Assembly: GCA_015680685.1 (NCBI GenBank)
Contig: MNCI01024940.1
Span: forward strand, 288,334-352,333
Source: Gnetum montanum
Taxonomy: Eukaryota > Streptophyta > Gnetopsida > Gnetales > Gnetaceae
DNA length: 64,000 nucleotides
Direction: 5' to 3'
Positions 1-13,310 of the stretch are shown here, piece by piece. Position 1 is the stretch's first letter. Every line of letters starts with the position of its first letter. The notes under the pieces were generated by a model. That model was not told the DNA's origin, searched no databases, and saw only the letters and a list, made by a program, of their open reading frames with translations. Position numbers and translations under genes: made by a program.

Positions 1-3000
1 ACACTCTCAAGAAGGAAATCTCCAGGAAGATCAATCTCAAGGAGGGAATTCTAATGGAGGTAACTCTCCAAGAGAATAATCTCAACAAGGGTACTCTCAA
101 GGAGAACACTCTCACGTGTGTAATGCAAGGTTCTCTTAGGAAGAATGCTCTAAGGAAGGTTGCTCTGAGAGAGAGCACACTATGGTATGGAACCCTCTAG
201 GAGGGAGCTCTCAATGAGGGCACTCTCAAGGAGAACACTCTCATGGGTGTAGTGCAAGGCACTCTTAAGGAAGGCACTCTCAAGGAGAATGCTTTACAAA
301 ACATCGCTCTAAGGAAGGAAGCTCTCAAGGAGTACACTCTCAGGGAGGGTGCTCTTAGGGAGGGCGATCTCATAGGGAACGTTCTTAAGGAGGACACTAT
401 TGAGAAGGGTTTCCTTAGGGATACTACTCTAAAGAAGGGTGTTCTTAGGGAGGGCACTCTTAGGAAGGGCGCTCTCTGAAAGAACTCTTTCCACAAGGGC
501 TCTCTTCAAGTGAATACTCTTACATGCGTAATGTAAGATGATCTCATGAACAATGGTCTCATGGAGGGCACTCTCAAGTAGAATGCTCTCATGGAGGCTT
601 CTCTAACAGAGGCCTCTCTCAAGGAGAATGTTCTCAAGGAGGGCACTCTTTAAAAAAATGCTCTTAATAAAGGTGATCTATGGAGAACACTCCAAATGAG
701 GCCACTCTCAAAGAGAATGCTCTTTGAAAGCCCGATCTAATAGAGGGTGCTCTCAAGAAGAATGCTCTCATGGAAGTAAATCTCACAGAGAACACTCTTA
801 AGGAGGATGCTCTCAAGGAGGGCGTCCCCAGGGAGACCACTCTCAAGGATGGTGCTATTCAATATAATGCTCTCAACAAGGATGCTGTCAAGGAGAACAC
901 TCTCATGTGCATAATGTAAGATGCTCTCAAGGAGAATGCTCTAAGAAAGGTTGCTTTGAGGAAGAGTGCTCTTCCTAAGGGCACCCTCTTAGAGGGAGCT
1001 CTCAACGAGGGCGCTGTGGAGGAGAAAACTCTCACGTTCGTAGCAAAAGATGCTCTTGGGAAAGGCACTCTGAAGGAGAATGCTCCTTGAAATGCTACTC
1101 TAAGAGAGGAAGCTCTCAAGAAGGGTGCTCTCAGGAAGGGCTTTGTCATGGAGAACGTTCTTAAGGATGACGCTCTCGAGGAGGGAACCCTCAGGGAGAC
1201 TACTCTCAAGGAGGGCACTCTTAGGAAAGGTGCTATCCAAAAGAATGCTCACAATGAAGGTGCTCTCAAGGTGAACACTCTCATGTGCATAGTTCAAGGT
1301 GCTCTCATTGACAATGGTTTCATGGAGGGCTTTCTCAAGGAGAACATGCTTGCAAAGGTTGCTCTTATGGAGGCTGCTCTCAAGGAGAATGCTCTCGGGG
1401 AGGGCGCTCTCAAGGAGGGCACTCCTCAAGAAAATGCTATAAATGAGGGAGCTCTAAGAAGAATGCTCCTAGTGAGGGTGCCCTCAAAGAGAATGATTTT
1501 TAGAAGGATTTCAATGAGGACACTCTTGAGGAGAACACTCACATGAGGGTACAAGGTACTCTCATGGAGGATTCTCTCAAGGAAAACACTCTTAAGGAGG
1601 ACACTATCAAGGATGGTGTCCTTAGGGAGGGCGTTCTCAAGGAGGGCACTCTTAAGAAGGGTGCTCTATGAAAGAATGTTCTCAACGAGGGCACTCTCAA
1701 TGTGAACACTCTCACATGTGTAATGCAAGGTGCTCTCATAGACAACGCTCTCATGGAGGATGCTCTCAACGAGAATGCTCTCATAGAAGCTACTCCAATG
1801 GAGGCCACTCTCAATGAGAACACTCTTAGGGAGGGCACTCTCAAGGAGGGAATTCTTTGAAAAAACTTTCTTAATTAGGGTGCTCTAGGGAGAATGCTCC
1901 TAGTGAGGGCACTCTCAAAGAGAACGCTCTTCAAAATCCTACTCTAACAAAGGGTTCTCTCAAAAAGAACACTCTTGTGAATGGAAATCTCATGAAGAAC
2001 GTTGTTAAGAAGAACACTCTCAAGGAGGGTGTCCCTAGGGAGACCACTCTCAAGGAGGGCACCTTTTAAGAGAATGCTCTTAACAAGGGCACTCTCGAGA
2101 AGAACACTATCACGTGCCTAACATAATGTGATCTTAAGGAAAATGCTCTGAGGGAGGTTGCTCTAAAGAAGAGAGCTCTCTAGGAGGGCACTCTCCAAGA
2201 GGGAGCTCTCAACAAGGATAATCTTGAGGAGAACACTCGCATGTGCATAGTGCAAGGTGCTCTCAGGAAAGGCACTCTCAAGGCGAATGCTCTTCGAAAG
2301 GCTACTCTAAGGGATGGTGCTCTCAGGGAAGGCACTCTCATAGAGAACATTCTTAAGGAGGATGCTCTTGAGGAGGGCATTCTCAGGGAGGGCACTCTTA
2401 GGAAGGGTGCTCTCCAAAAGAATGCTCTCAATGAAGGCACTCCCAAGGTAAACACTCTTACATGCATAACGCAAGATGATTTCATGGACAATGCTCTCAT
2501 GGAGGGTGCTCTCAAGGAGAGCATTCTAGTAGAGGCTGCTTCAATGGAGGCTACTCTCAGGGAGAATGCTCTTAGGGAGGGCACTCTTCAATAAAATGCT
2601 CTCAATGAGGGTGCTCTAGGGAGAACGCTCCTAGCAAGGGCCCTCTCAAAGAGAACACTCTTCAAAAGGCTACTCTAGTAGAGGGCACTCTTAAGGAGAA
2701 TGCTCTTAGGAAGGGCAATCTCATGTAGAACGCTCTTAAGGAGGACGCTCTCATGGAGGGAGTCCTTAGGGTGACCAATCTCAAGGAGGGTGTTCTAATG
2801 GAGGTAGCTCTTCAAGAGAACAATCTCAACAAGTGCGCTCCTATGGAGAACACTCTCATGTATGTAATGCAAAGTGCTCTCATGAAGAAAAATATGAGGA
2901 AGGTTGCTTTGAGGAAGAGCGCTCTATGGTACGACATTATCCAAGAGGGAGCCCTTAAGGAAGGTGCTCTCGAGGAGAACACTCTCATGTGCATAGCGCA

Positions 3001-4977
3001 AGATGCTCTTAGGGAAGGTGCTCTCAAGGAGAATGATCTCTGAAATTCCATTCTAATAGAGGAAGCTCTCAAGGAGAATTCTCCCAGAGAGGGTGCTCTC
3101 ATTGAGGGCGATCTCACAAAGAATGTTCTTAGGAAGGATGCTCTCAAGGAGGGCATCCTTAAGAAGACTGCTCTCAAGGAGGGAATTCTTAAGGAGGGCA
3201 CTCTTAGGAAGGGCACTCTCAAGGAGAACACTCTTAGGAAGGGTGATATCATGTAGAACACTCTTAAAGTGAATGCTCTCAAAGAGGGCATCCCAAGGGA
3301 GACTGATCTCAAGGAGTACATTCTAATGGAGGTAGCTCTCCAAGAGAATAATATCAACAAGGACGCTCCTAAGTAGAACACTCTCATGTGCGTAACGTAA
3401 AGTGCTCTTAGGGAGAACACTCTGATGGAGGTTGCTCTGAGGGAGAGCACTCTCCATGAGGGCATCCTACAAGAGGGAGCTATCAATGAGGGTGCTCTTG
3501 AGGAGAACACTCTCACATGGGTACCACAAGGTGCTCTCAAGGAAGGCGCTCTGAAGGAGAATAATCATTGAAAGGCCACTCTAAATGACAATACTCTCAA
3601 GGAGAATGCTCTTAAGGAGGGTACTCTCAGGGAGGGTGCTCTCATGGAGAATGCTCTTAAGGAGGATGCTCTTGAGGAAGGCATCCTTAGGGAGACTGCT
3701 CTGATGGAGACAGCTCTCATGGAGAATGGTCTTAAGGAGGATGCTCTTGAGGAGGCCGTCCTTAGAGAGACCACTCTTAGGAAGGGTGTTCTCAAGGAGG
3801 TCACTTTTAGGAAGGGTACTCTTTGATAGGACGCTCTCAATGAGGACACTCTTGAGGAGAACAGTCACACGAGGGTGCAAGGTGCTCTCATGCAGGGCAC
3901 TCTCAAGGAGAACGCTCTCCTAGAGACATATCTAACATAGAAAGATCTCAAGGAGAACACTCTTAGAAAGGACACTCTCATGGAGAATTCTCTTAAGGAG
4001 GATGCTATCGAGGATGGCATACTCAGGGATATAGCTCTCAAGGAGGGCATTCTTAGGGAGGGCACTCTTAGGAAGGGTGCTCTCTAAAAGAATGACCTTA
4101 ATGAGGGTGATCTCAAGGTGAACACTCTCATGTGCATAATGCAAGGTGCTCTCATCTCAAGCAGAACGCTCTCATGAATGTCGCTCTAATGAAGGCCACT
4201 CTCAGGGACAACACTCTTAGAAAGGGCACTCTATAGTAAGGCACTCTTCGATAGAACACTCTCAATGATGGTGCTCCAAGGAGAATACTCCTAACAAGGG
4301 CCCTCTCAAAGAGAATGCTCTTTGGAAGGCCACTCTAATGGAGGGTGCTCTCATGGAGAATACTCTTAAGGAGGACTCTCTCAAGGATGGCATCCCCAAT
4401 GAGATGGATCTCAAGGAGGGCATTCTAATGGAGGATGCTCTCCAAGAGAATGCTCTCCAAGAGAATGCTCTCAACAAGGGCACTCTCGAGGAGAACACTC
4501 TCATGTGTGTAATGCATGGTGCTCCTAGGGGGAATGATTTAAGAAAGGTTGTAATGAGGGAGATTACTCTTTGGGAGGATGCCCTCTAAGAGGGAGGTCT
4601 TAACAAGGGTACTTTCGAGGAGAACACTCTCATGTGCATAGTGAAAGGCACTCTTGGGGAAGGTGCTCTCAAGAAAAATTCTTTCCGAAAGGCCACTCTA
4701 ATAGAGGGTGCTCTTAGGAAGGGCACTCTCATGGAGAATATTCTTAAGGAGGATGCTCTCAAGGAGGCTATACTTAGGGAGACCACTCTCACGGAGGGTG
4801 TTCTCAAGAAGGGAATTCTTGAGGTGAACACTCATGGACAACACTCTCATGGAGGGTGCTCTCAAGGAGAACAATCTTGTGGAGGCTACTCTCAAGGAGA
4901 ATGCTCTTGAGGAGGGTGCTCTCAAAGAGAGAACTATTCAACAAAATGCTCTCAATGAGGGTACTCTAGGGAGAACG
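1..4977. repeat. 15-bp tandem satellite array, block 1
   Basis: This is a degenerate tandem array whose unit is about 15 bp, close to CTCTCAAGGAGGGCA. A variant segment of the form ATGTGCATAGTGCAAGG recurs at irregular but patterned intervals (near 113, 243, 522, 902, 1043, 1283, 1712, 2239, 2459, 2857, 2987, 3387, 3517), giving a higher-order period of roughly 0.75 kb. The period is a multiple of three and stops are rare, so long ORFs appear on both strands with pentapeptide periodicity (L-K/R-E-G-x on plus, S-L-R-x-P on minus); I read these as artefacts. The array continues beyond the left edge of the window. On the right it ends abruptly against a truncated ETS-like segment at about 4978. 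By context it is intergenic-spacer sequence of a large rDNA unit. Confidence 0.95.
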
Positions 4978-6092
4978 GTTGCACGAAATCAACCAATATC
5001 ATTTTCAACCATACCAAATTAATGCAACCATTCACATGAAATCAACCGATATCATTTTCAGAGGTCATCTTTCAATCTCGTAGTGCCATCAGTACTGGCT
5101 CCAATCTTGCAACATCCACAACAATCACCAAAGCATAAAGAAACATGTCCCATAAGATGTAAGCTTCGAGATATCCAAATTTGGCATTAAGTAATTGCAC
5201 AACTGAAAACTCCTTCATGAAACCTAGAGACAGAGTGTCGCGTAGCCAAAACAATAGATTTTTCAAGACATGAACCTGAAACATTCCTCTGACTACTCCC
5301 AACCCTTGGAGAACTTATTGTTGAGAATGAGCATATGCTCAAACTTGACAAGTTACTCCAAGGAAAGGTACAACGTAAGTCTTCGAATCCACCAAAGCTT
5401 ATTTTTAAGATGGTATGACCATGAAATGATGACCGAAAAATCAGAACCCATGATCTGTAATGAATAGTGAGGCATCCACAAGTGCACAGAAAATAAGAGA
5501 GCGTACACCCTCTTTGTTCCTTGGCACATCCAAGTGAATTCACAACTACCACCCATGCACTACTAAGCGATCGAATTAGTGATAATGCAAACAGAGCATG
5601 TAGCTAATGCTACCCCGTGGGGGGGGGGGGGGGGGGGGGGCGGGGTCAAGATTCTCTACTCCTCAACCACACTAAATCAATGCAACCATTTTCACAAAAT
5701 CATTCAATATCATTTTTAGAGGGGATCTTTCAATTCCATAGAGCCATTAGTATTAATGCCCCAACTTCTCGATGCATCCTTCTCGAGAATGAGCTCCTAA
5801 AACATGTGTGAGAATGTTTAGGATAGACACAGTGCAATATAGCCAAAACCACTTCTTTGGGATGCTAGGATTCCTAGGAAACCAACCCCATAGAACATGC
5901 CCATAATGTTGCAAGCCTTTTATCTCAAATCATAAACAAGGACACTACCTTCTTTGAGGTTATCCTTCTTTGCAAGAAGGATCGTGAGTCACAGACATGA
6001 ACAATGAGGCTGTGATATCATGGGTAGGGCAACACATCCCTAGGAAATAAACCCATGTATCACTCTATCATGATGACCGGTCATCAACTCTA
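4978..6092 (-). repeat. Truncated second copy of the rDNA 5' ETS (640-bp repeat plus promoter-proximal spacer)
   Basis: The sequence from about 4978 to 5815 is homologous to the 640-bp repeats of 34.2-38.8 kb, with the same landmarks (ATATCATTTTCAGAGG, CTTGGAGAACTTA, CACTACCACCCATGCACTACTAAG, CTACCTCAACCACA). The sequence from about 5815 to 6092 matches the unique spacer at 38.77-39.09 kb, including GAATGTTTAGGATAGACA and GATATCATGGGTAGGGCAAC. Order and orientation are those of the main rDNA unit: promoter at higher coordinate, then spacer, then 640-bp repeat. About one and a third repeats remain before the segment joins the 15-bp array, so most of this ETS and its rRNA genes were lost by deletion or rearrangement at about 4978. 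Confidence 0.85.
5619..5640. repeat. G homopolymer, 22 bases
   Basis: There are 22 consecutive G, followed by CGGGG. Homologous positions in the 640-bp repeats elsewhere read CCCCATGGGGG, so the run appears to be an expansion of a native G5 tract. Slippage in the genome or a sequencing or assembly artefact are both possible. Confidence 0.95.
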
Positions 6093-6165
6093 CCTTCCCC
6101 TATATATGTTGATTGGGCCAGTTTTAGCCATACCATCCTACACCCCTATAAATTTGGTCATAAAG
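6093..6165 (-). promoter_or_regulatory. Pol I promoter-like element P1 (minus strand)
   Basis: Read on the minus strand the core is CATATATAGGGGAAGGTAG, close to the plant RNA polymerase I core consensus TATATA(A/G)GGGG. The core lies in a conserved block of about 70 bp, TTATAAATTT-side upstream and TATATAGGGG downstream, that recurs seven times in this window. The sequence downstream of it (lower coordinates) is the ETS copy, and upstream is the 15-bp array, which is the arrangement seen at the main promoter at 39.1 kb. The promoter role is inferred from motif and position. Confidence 0.65.
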
Positions 6166-9100
6166 GACCACCTCAAGGAGAGCACTCTCACGTGCGTAGC
6201 ACAAGGCACTCTTGGGAATGGTTCTTTGAAGGAGAATGCTCTCCGAAAGGCTACTCTAACGAAGGATGCTCTCAGGAACGATGCTCTCATGGAGAACGCT
6301 CTTAAGAAGGACACTCTTGAGGAGGGCATCCTCAAGGAGACCACTCTCAGGGAGGGAATTCTCAAGGAAAGCATTGTTAGGAAGGATGCTCTCTGACAGA
6401 ATGCTCTTAAGGAGAAAACTCACATGAGGGTGCAAGGTGCTCTCATGGAGGATGCTCTCAAGGAGAATGCTCTTGTGGAGGCAACTCTAACATAGAAAGC
6501 TCTTAGGGAGAATGCTCTCAGGGAGGGCACACTCACAAAGAATGCTTTTAAGGAGGACACTATTGAGGATGGCGTCCTTAGGGAGATAGCTCTCAAGGAG
6601 GGCACTCTTAGGAAGGGCACTCTTCAAAAGAACACTCTTAATGAGGGTGCTCTCTAGGTGAACACTCTCATGTGCATAACATAAGGTGCTCTCATGGACA
6701 ATGCTCTCATGGAGGATGATCTCAAGGAGAACACTCTTACAAAGGCTACTCTTAGGGAAAATGCTCTCAAGAAGGGCACTCTTTGATAGAATGCTCTTAA
6801 TGAGGATACTCTAGGAAAAATGCTCCTAGTGAGGGCCCTCTCAAGGAGAATGCTCTTTAGAAGGCTACTCTAACAAAAGGAAATCTCAAGAATAATGCTC
6901 TCAAGGAGGGCATCCCCAGTGAGACCAATCTCAAGGAGTGTGTTCTAATGTAGGGCACTCTCCAATAGAATACTCTCAACAAGTGCACTCTTGAGAAGAA
7001 CACTCTCACATGTGTAATGCAAGGTGAACTTAGAGAGAATTCTCTAAGGGAGGTTTCTCTAATGGAGAGCACTCTCCAAGAGTGTGTCCTTAGAGAGAAA
7101 GCTCTCAATGAGGGTGCTCTTGAGGAGAACACTCTCACATGCATAGCACAAGGTGCTCTTAGGGAAGGCGCTCTCAAGAAGAACACTCTCAGAAAGTCTT
7201 CTCTAATGGAGGGTACTCCTAGGGAGGGCACTCTTATGGATAACATGCTTAAGAAGGATGCTCTCGAGGAGGGCATCCTCAAAGAGGGCATTCTCAGGGT
7301 GGGCACTCTTAGAAAGGGCGCTCTCTAAAAGAATGCTCTCAATGAGGCCACTTTCGAGATGAACACTCTCATGTGCATAACACAAGGTGCTCTCATGGAG
7401 AGCACTCTCAAGGAGAACGCTCTTGTGAAGGCTACTTAAATGGAGGCTCCTCTCAGGGGGAACGCTCTCATGGAGGGTGCTCTCAAGGAGGGCACTCTTC
7501 AACAAAACACTATCAATGAGGGTGCTCTAGGGAGAATGCTCCCAATGAGGGCCCTCTCAAAGAGAATAGTCTTTAGAAGGAAACTCTAATGAAGGGGGCT
7601 CTCAAGGAGAATATTCTCAGGGAGGCCGATCTCATGTAGAATGCTCTTAAGGAGGGCATCCCCAGGGAGACCAATCTCAAGGAGGGTATTCTAATGGAGG
7701 TAGCTCTCTTAATAAGGGCACTCTGACTGAGAACACTCCCATGTGCATAATGCAAGGTGCTCTTAGGGAGAATTCTCTAAGGGAGGCCACTCTTAGGGAG
7801 AGCACTCTCCAGAAGGGATCCTCTATGAGGGAGCTCTTAACGAGGGTGCTCTCAAGGAGAGATGTGTGTACTACAAGGCATTCTTGGGGAAGGCACTCTC
7901 AAGGAGAACTCTCTATGAAATGCCGCTCTAAGCAAGGAAGCTCTAAATGAGAATGCTCTCAGGGAGGGCTCTCTGAAGGAGGGAAATCATAAAGAACATT
8001 TGTAAGGAGGATGCTCTCAAGGAGGGCAGCCTCAGGGAGACCACTCTCAAGCAGGGCATTCTCAAGGAGGGAACTCTTAGGAAGGATGCTCTTCAAAAGA
8101 ACACTCTCAATGAGGGCACTCTTGAGGTGAACACTCTCACATGCATAACACAAGGTGCTCTCATGGGCGATGCTCTCAAGAAGAATTCTCTCATGGAGGC
8201 CTCTCTAATAGAGGTTGATCTTAGGATGAATGCTCTTTGGAAGGGTGCTCTCAAGGAGGGAATTCTTTGAAAAAATTCTCTCAATGAGGATGCTCCAAGG
8301 AGAATGCTCCTAGTGAGGGTGCTCTCGAAGAGAATGCTCTTTGAAAGCCCACTCTAATAGGGGGTGCTCTCAAGAGGAATGCTCTCATGGAGGGTTATCT
8401 CATAGAGAACACTCTTAAGGAGGATGCTCTCAATGAGGGCATCTCGAGTGAGACCACTCTTAAAGAGGATGCTTTCCAAGACAACGCCCTCAACAAGGGT
8501 GCTCTCAAAGAGAACACTCTCACGAGTGTAATGCAAGGTGCTCTCAGAGAGAATGCTCTAAGAGAGGTCACTATGAGAAAGAGCACTCTCTGTAAGGGTA
8601 CCCTCCGAGAGGGAGCTCTCAAAAAGGGTGCTCTTGATGAGAACACTCTCACATGCATAGTGTAAGATACTGTTGGGGCATGTGCTCTCAAAGAGAATTC
8701 TCTATGAAATACTACTCTAAGGAAGGAAGCTCTTAAGGAGAACACTCTTAGGGAGGGTGCTCTTAGGGAGGGCTTTCTCATGGAGAACATTCTTGAGGAT
8801 GCTCTCAAGGATGGTGTCCTTGGGGAGGGTACTCTTCAAAAAAATGCTCTCAATGAGGGAGCTCCAAAGAAAACACTCCTAGTTAGGGTACTCTCAAAGA
8901 GAATGCTCTTCAGAAGGCTACTCTAATGGAGGGTGCTCTCAAGAGGAATGCTCTCATGGAGGGCAATCTCATAGAGAATGCTCTTAAGGAGGACACTCTC
9001 AAGGAGGGCATTCATATGGAGACCGCTCTCAATGGAGGGTGTTGTCTAAGAGAATGCCCTCAACAAGGGTGTTGTTGAGGAGAACACTCTTACATGTGTA

Positions 9101-12100
9101 ATGTAAGATGCTCTTAAGGAGGTTTCTTTGAGGGAGAGCACTTTCCATGAGGGCACACTCTAAGAGTAAGCTCTCAATGAGGGTTCTCTCATAGAGAACA
9201 CTCTCATGTGCATAGGACACTCTCAAAGAGGGTGCTCTCATGGACAAAGCTCTTAAGGAGGACACTCTCTAGGAGGGCATCCTCAGAAAGACCACTCTCA
9301 ATGAGGGAATTATCAAGGAGAGAACTCTTAGGAAAGGCACTCTCTAATAGAGCACTCTCAATAAGGATTCTCTCAAGGAGAACACTCACACGAGGGCACA
9401 AGGTGCTCTTATGGATGATGCTCTCATGGAGGCAGATCTAATGTAGAAAGCTATCTGGAAGGGCACACTCATGAAGAATGCTCTAAAAGAGGATGCTATC
9501 AAGGATGGCATCCTTAGGGAGATAGCTCTCAAGGAGGGCGTTCTCAGTGAGGGAACTCTTAGGAAGGGCACTCTCCAAAAGAATGCTCTCAATGAGGGTG
9601 CTCTCGAGGTGAACACTCTCATGTGTGTAATGCAAGGTGTTCTAATGGACAACACTCTCATGGAGGACACTCTTAAGAAGAATGCTCTCATGGAGGCCAC
9701 TCTAACAGAGGCTGCTCTTAGAGAGAATGCTCTTAGGAAGGGTCCTCTGAACGAGGGTGCTCCAAGGAGAATGCTCCCGATGACAACCCTCTCAAAGAGA
9801 ACACTCCTTGAAAGGCCACTCTTGAGGAGGGCACTCTCAAGGAGAATGATCTCAGGGAGGGCGATCCTAGTGAGATTGATCTCAAGGATGCTTTCTAAGA
9901 CAATGCTCTCAATAAGGGCACTCTCAACGAGAACACTCTCAGGTGTGTAATGCAAGGTGCTCTTAGGAAGAACACTCTAAGGAAGAGTGCTCTCTGGGAG
10001 GGTGCCCTCCGATAGGGAGGTCTCAATGAGGATGCTCTTGAGTAGAACACTCTCACATGCATAGTGTAAGGCACTCTCAGGGAAGGTACTCTGAAGGAGA
10101 ATGCTCTTCAAAAGGTCACTCTAATAGAGGGTTCTCTCAAGTAGGGCACTCTCATGAAGAATGTTCTTAAGGAGGACACTCTCGAGGAGGGCATCCTTAC
10201 GGAGACTACTCTCAGGGAGGGTGTTCTCAGGGAGGGCACTCTTAGGAAGGGTGCTCTATGAAAGAATGCTCTCAATGAGGGCAGTCTCAATGTGAACACT
10301 CTCATGTGCATAATGCAAGGTTCTCTCATGGAGGGTGCTCTTAAGGAGAATTCTCTTAGAGAGGCTACTCCAATAGAGGCCTCTCTTAGAGAGAATGCTC
10401 TCGGGGAGGGCACTCTCAAGGAGGAAACTCTTTGAAAAAACTCTTTCAACAAGGGCACTCCATGAAGAATGCTCCTAGTGAGGGTGCTCTCAAAGAGAAT
10501 GCTATTAAGGAGGAAACTCTTAACAAGGGCATCCCTAGGGAGATCACTCTCCAGGAGGGTGCTCTCCAAGAGAATGCTCTCAACAAAGGAACTCTTGAGT
10601 AGAATACTCTCACGTTCATAACGCAAGGTACTCTTAGGGAGAACACTCTGAGGGAGGTTGCTCTAAAGGAGAGCGCTCTCCAAGAGGGCACTCTCTAAGA
10701 GGAAGCTCTCAACAAGGATGATCTTGAGGAGAACACTCTCATGTGTCTAGTACAAGGTGCTCTCGGGAAAGGCTCTCTCAAGGAGAATGCTCTCTAAAAG
10801 GCCACTCTAATGGAGGGTGCTCTTAGGGAGTGCAGTTTTATGCAGAACATTCTTAAGGAGGATGCTCTCAAGGAGGGCATCATCAGGGAGACTGCTCTCA
10901 AGGAGGGCATTCTCAGGGAGGGCATTATTAGAAGGACGTTCTTTGAAAGAACACTCTCAACAAGGGCACTGTCGAGGTGAACACTCTCATGTGTGTAACA
11001 CAAGATGCTCTCATGGATAATTCTCTCATGGATGGCACTCTCAAGGAGAATGTTCTTGTGGAGGCTACTTCAATAGAGGCCACTCTCAAGGAGAACACTC
11101 TTAGGGAGGGTGATCTCAAGGAGTGAACTCTTCAATAAAATGCTCTCAATGAGGGTGCTCCAGGGAGAACACTCTTTAGATGGCCACTCTAGTAGAGGGT
11201 GCTCTCAAGGATAATGCTATGGGAGAGGGAAATCTCACGTAGAACACTCTTAAGGAGGACACTTTCAAGGAGGGAGTCCCTAGGAAGACCAATCTCAAGG
11301 AGGGCATTCTAATGGAGGTAGCTCTCCAAGAGAACAATCTCAACAAGGGCACTCTAGAGGAGAACACTCTCACATGTGTACTGCAAAGTGCTCTCACAGA
11401 GAACAATCTGGAGGAGGTTGCTCTGAGGAAGAGCACTCTTTGGGAGGGCATCCTCTGAGAGGGAGCTCTTAATGAGGGCACTCTTGAGAACACTCTCATG
11501 TGCATAGCACAAGGCACTCTCAGCGAGGGCGATCTCATGGAGAATGTTCTTAAGGAGGATGCTCTCAAGGAGGGTGCCTCAGGGAGACCACTCTCAAGGA
11601 GGACATTCTCAAGGAGGGAACTCTTAGGAAGGGTGCTCTCAAGGAGAATGCTCTTGGGAAGGGTGATCTCACGTAGAATGCTCTTAAAGAGAACACTCTC
11701 AAGGAGGGTGTTCCCAGGGAGACCAATCTCAAGTAGGATGTTCTAATGGAGATAGATATCCAAGAGAACAATTTCAACAAGGGCACTCTTGATAAGAACA
11801 CTCTCACATGCATAATGAAAAGTGCTCTGAGGCAGGTCACTTTAAGGTAGAGTGCTCTCCATGAGGGCACCCTACGAGAGGGAGCTCTCAACAAGGGAAA
11901 TCTCGAAGAGAACACTCTCATGTGCATAGTGCAAGGCACTCTCGAGGAAGGCGCTCTCAAGGAGAAAAATCTCCAAAAGGCCTCTCTAACTAAGGAGGCT
12001 CTCAAGGATAATTCTCTTATAGAGGGCACTCTTGGGAATGGCACTCTCATGGAGAATGCTCTTAAGGAGGACACTCTCGAGGAAGGCATCCTTAGTAAGA

Positions 12101-12326
12101 CCGCTCTAATAGAGGGAGCTCTCATGGAGAATGCTTTTAGAGAGGATACTCTTGAGGAGGGCGCTCTCATGGGGGGCACTATCAAGGAGAATGCTCTCAT
12201 AGCGGAAAATCTAATGTAGAAAGCTCTTAGGGAAAATGCTCTTATGAATGGCACTCTCACGGAGAATGCTCTTAAGGAGGATGTTATCAAGGATGACATC
12301 CTTAAGGAGATAACTCTCAGGGAGGG
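6166..12326. repeat. 15-bp tandem satellite array, block 2
   Basis: The 15-bp family of block 1 continues here without a gene. The same ATGTGCATAGTGCAAGG-type marker segments recur (for example 6670, 7012, 7141, 7373, 7741, 8139, 8528, 8651, 9630, 9945, 10309, 10991, 11498, 11918). Units alternate between CTCTCAAGGAGAA-, CTCTTAGGGAGGG- and CTCCAAGAGAA-like variants. The 244-codon minus ORF at 11565-12299 and other ORFs here are repeat artefacts. The block is cut at its right end by a solo LTR, and the array resumes on the far side of it. Confidence 0.95.
12322..12326. repeat. Target-site duplication, left copy (GAGGG)
   Basis: GAGGG directly precedes the TG start of the solo LTR and is repeated exactly after its CA end at 13868-13872. 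A 5-bp duplication is the usual footprint of Ty3/gypsy integrase. Confidence 0.85.
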
Positions 12327-12737
12327 TGAAACACCACAAAAATTTTAGCAACACTTCTAGACAACTTCAGAGCCTCTAAAATAGCTTCAAGCAGCACACC
12401 ATGGAGCAAGTAAGGTTTCCCTGGGGTCCACAGATCATGAAGGCAAGTCTCGGTGTCTAAGAATCATCAATTTCAAGTTCAAAAAGCACAATTTTGGCTA
12501 AGCACAATTTGCTTTTCTTACACTGCACAACGTAAGGATCAGTGTCACCAACTTTTGGGGCCCCAAAACTAAGTCAAAATAGGTCAAAATCAAGCACAAG
12601 GATCCCCCATGACCTTCACCAAGGTCCCCAGCAGCTTCTAGCCTCCAGAAAATCAAAATTCGGGTCTTAAATGAGGTGTTTTCAGTTGATTACGCTGGGG
12701 CTACATTTTCTTACGCTGCATAGCGTAAGGATGTGTA

Positions 12738-12898
12738 AATTACTATTCACAGCGTAAAACACTATTCATCACTTGAACACTATTCACAGCATAAATACTA
12801 TTCATCGCGTGAACACTATTCATAGTGTAAACACTATTCATCGCGTAATCACTATTCACAGTGTAAACACTATTCATCACGTGAACACTATTCATCAA
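12738..12898. repeat. Minisatellite inside the solo LTR (about 18-20 bp unit)
   Basis: ACACTATTCA alternates with short linkers (CAGCGTAA, TCGCGTGA, TAGTGTAA, TCACGTGA) about eight to nine times. It lies just downstream of the palindrome CTTACGCTGCATAGCGTAAG (12710-12729). Confidence 0.85.
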
Positions 12899-13300
12899 CT
12901 TCTAGAAAATTCCAGAAAAAATTTCAAAAAATGGCAAAAAAATTCTTAGCATCAGCAACCTCCAGAAAATTCTAGAAAATTTCAAAAAAACTCAGGGACA
13001 AAGATGTTTCAAGCAGGACAGGTCAAATTTCCCTTGTACATTGTAAATTTTTATTTGTGGAATAGTCATGCCCTCACAGTCTAAATTAAATGTACTTTCA
13101 TGGGCTTGAATAATCCATAAATTATAAAATGTGATGCACCTGGTTAAGAATGTAGCTTGTCGACAAACATCCAATTCTCGCTAGCACGCATCCAACCCAA
13201 GCACAACTGTCCATTGGATACATGTCACTAGATCCGCTTTTCTTTCATATCCCAACCATTGATTTCATTCTGGAATTCTGTGCCAGAGCCTGGCCCAACC

Positions 13301-13310
13301 CTATAAATAC
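13301..13310 (+). promoter_or_regulatory. LTR TATA box
   Basis: CTATAAATAC lies within the solo LTR, and the same motif type occurs at the equivalent place in the other LTRs (51565 and, on minus, 56338). It is presumed to mark the U3/R region. Confidence 0.7.

Noticed and set aside
1-5000. CRISPR array
   Set aside because: The repeats are contiguous 15-mers without unique spacers, in a eukaryotic (plant) context with 18S/25S rRNA genes.
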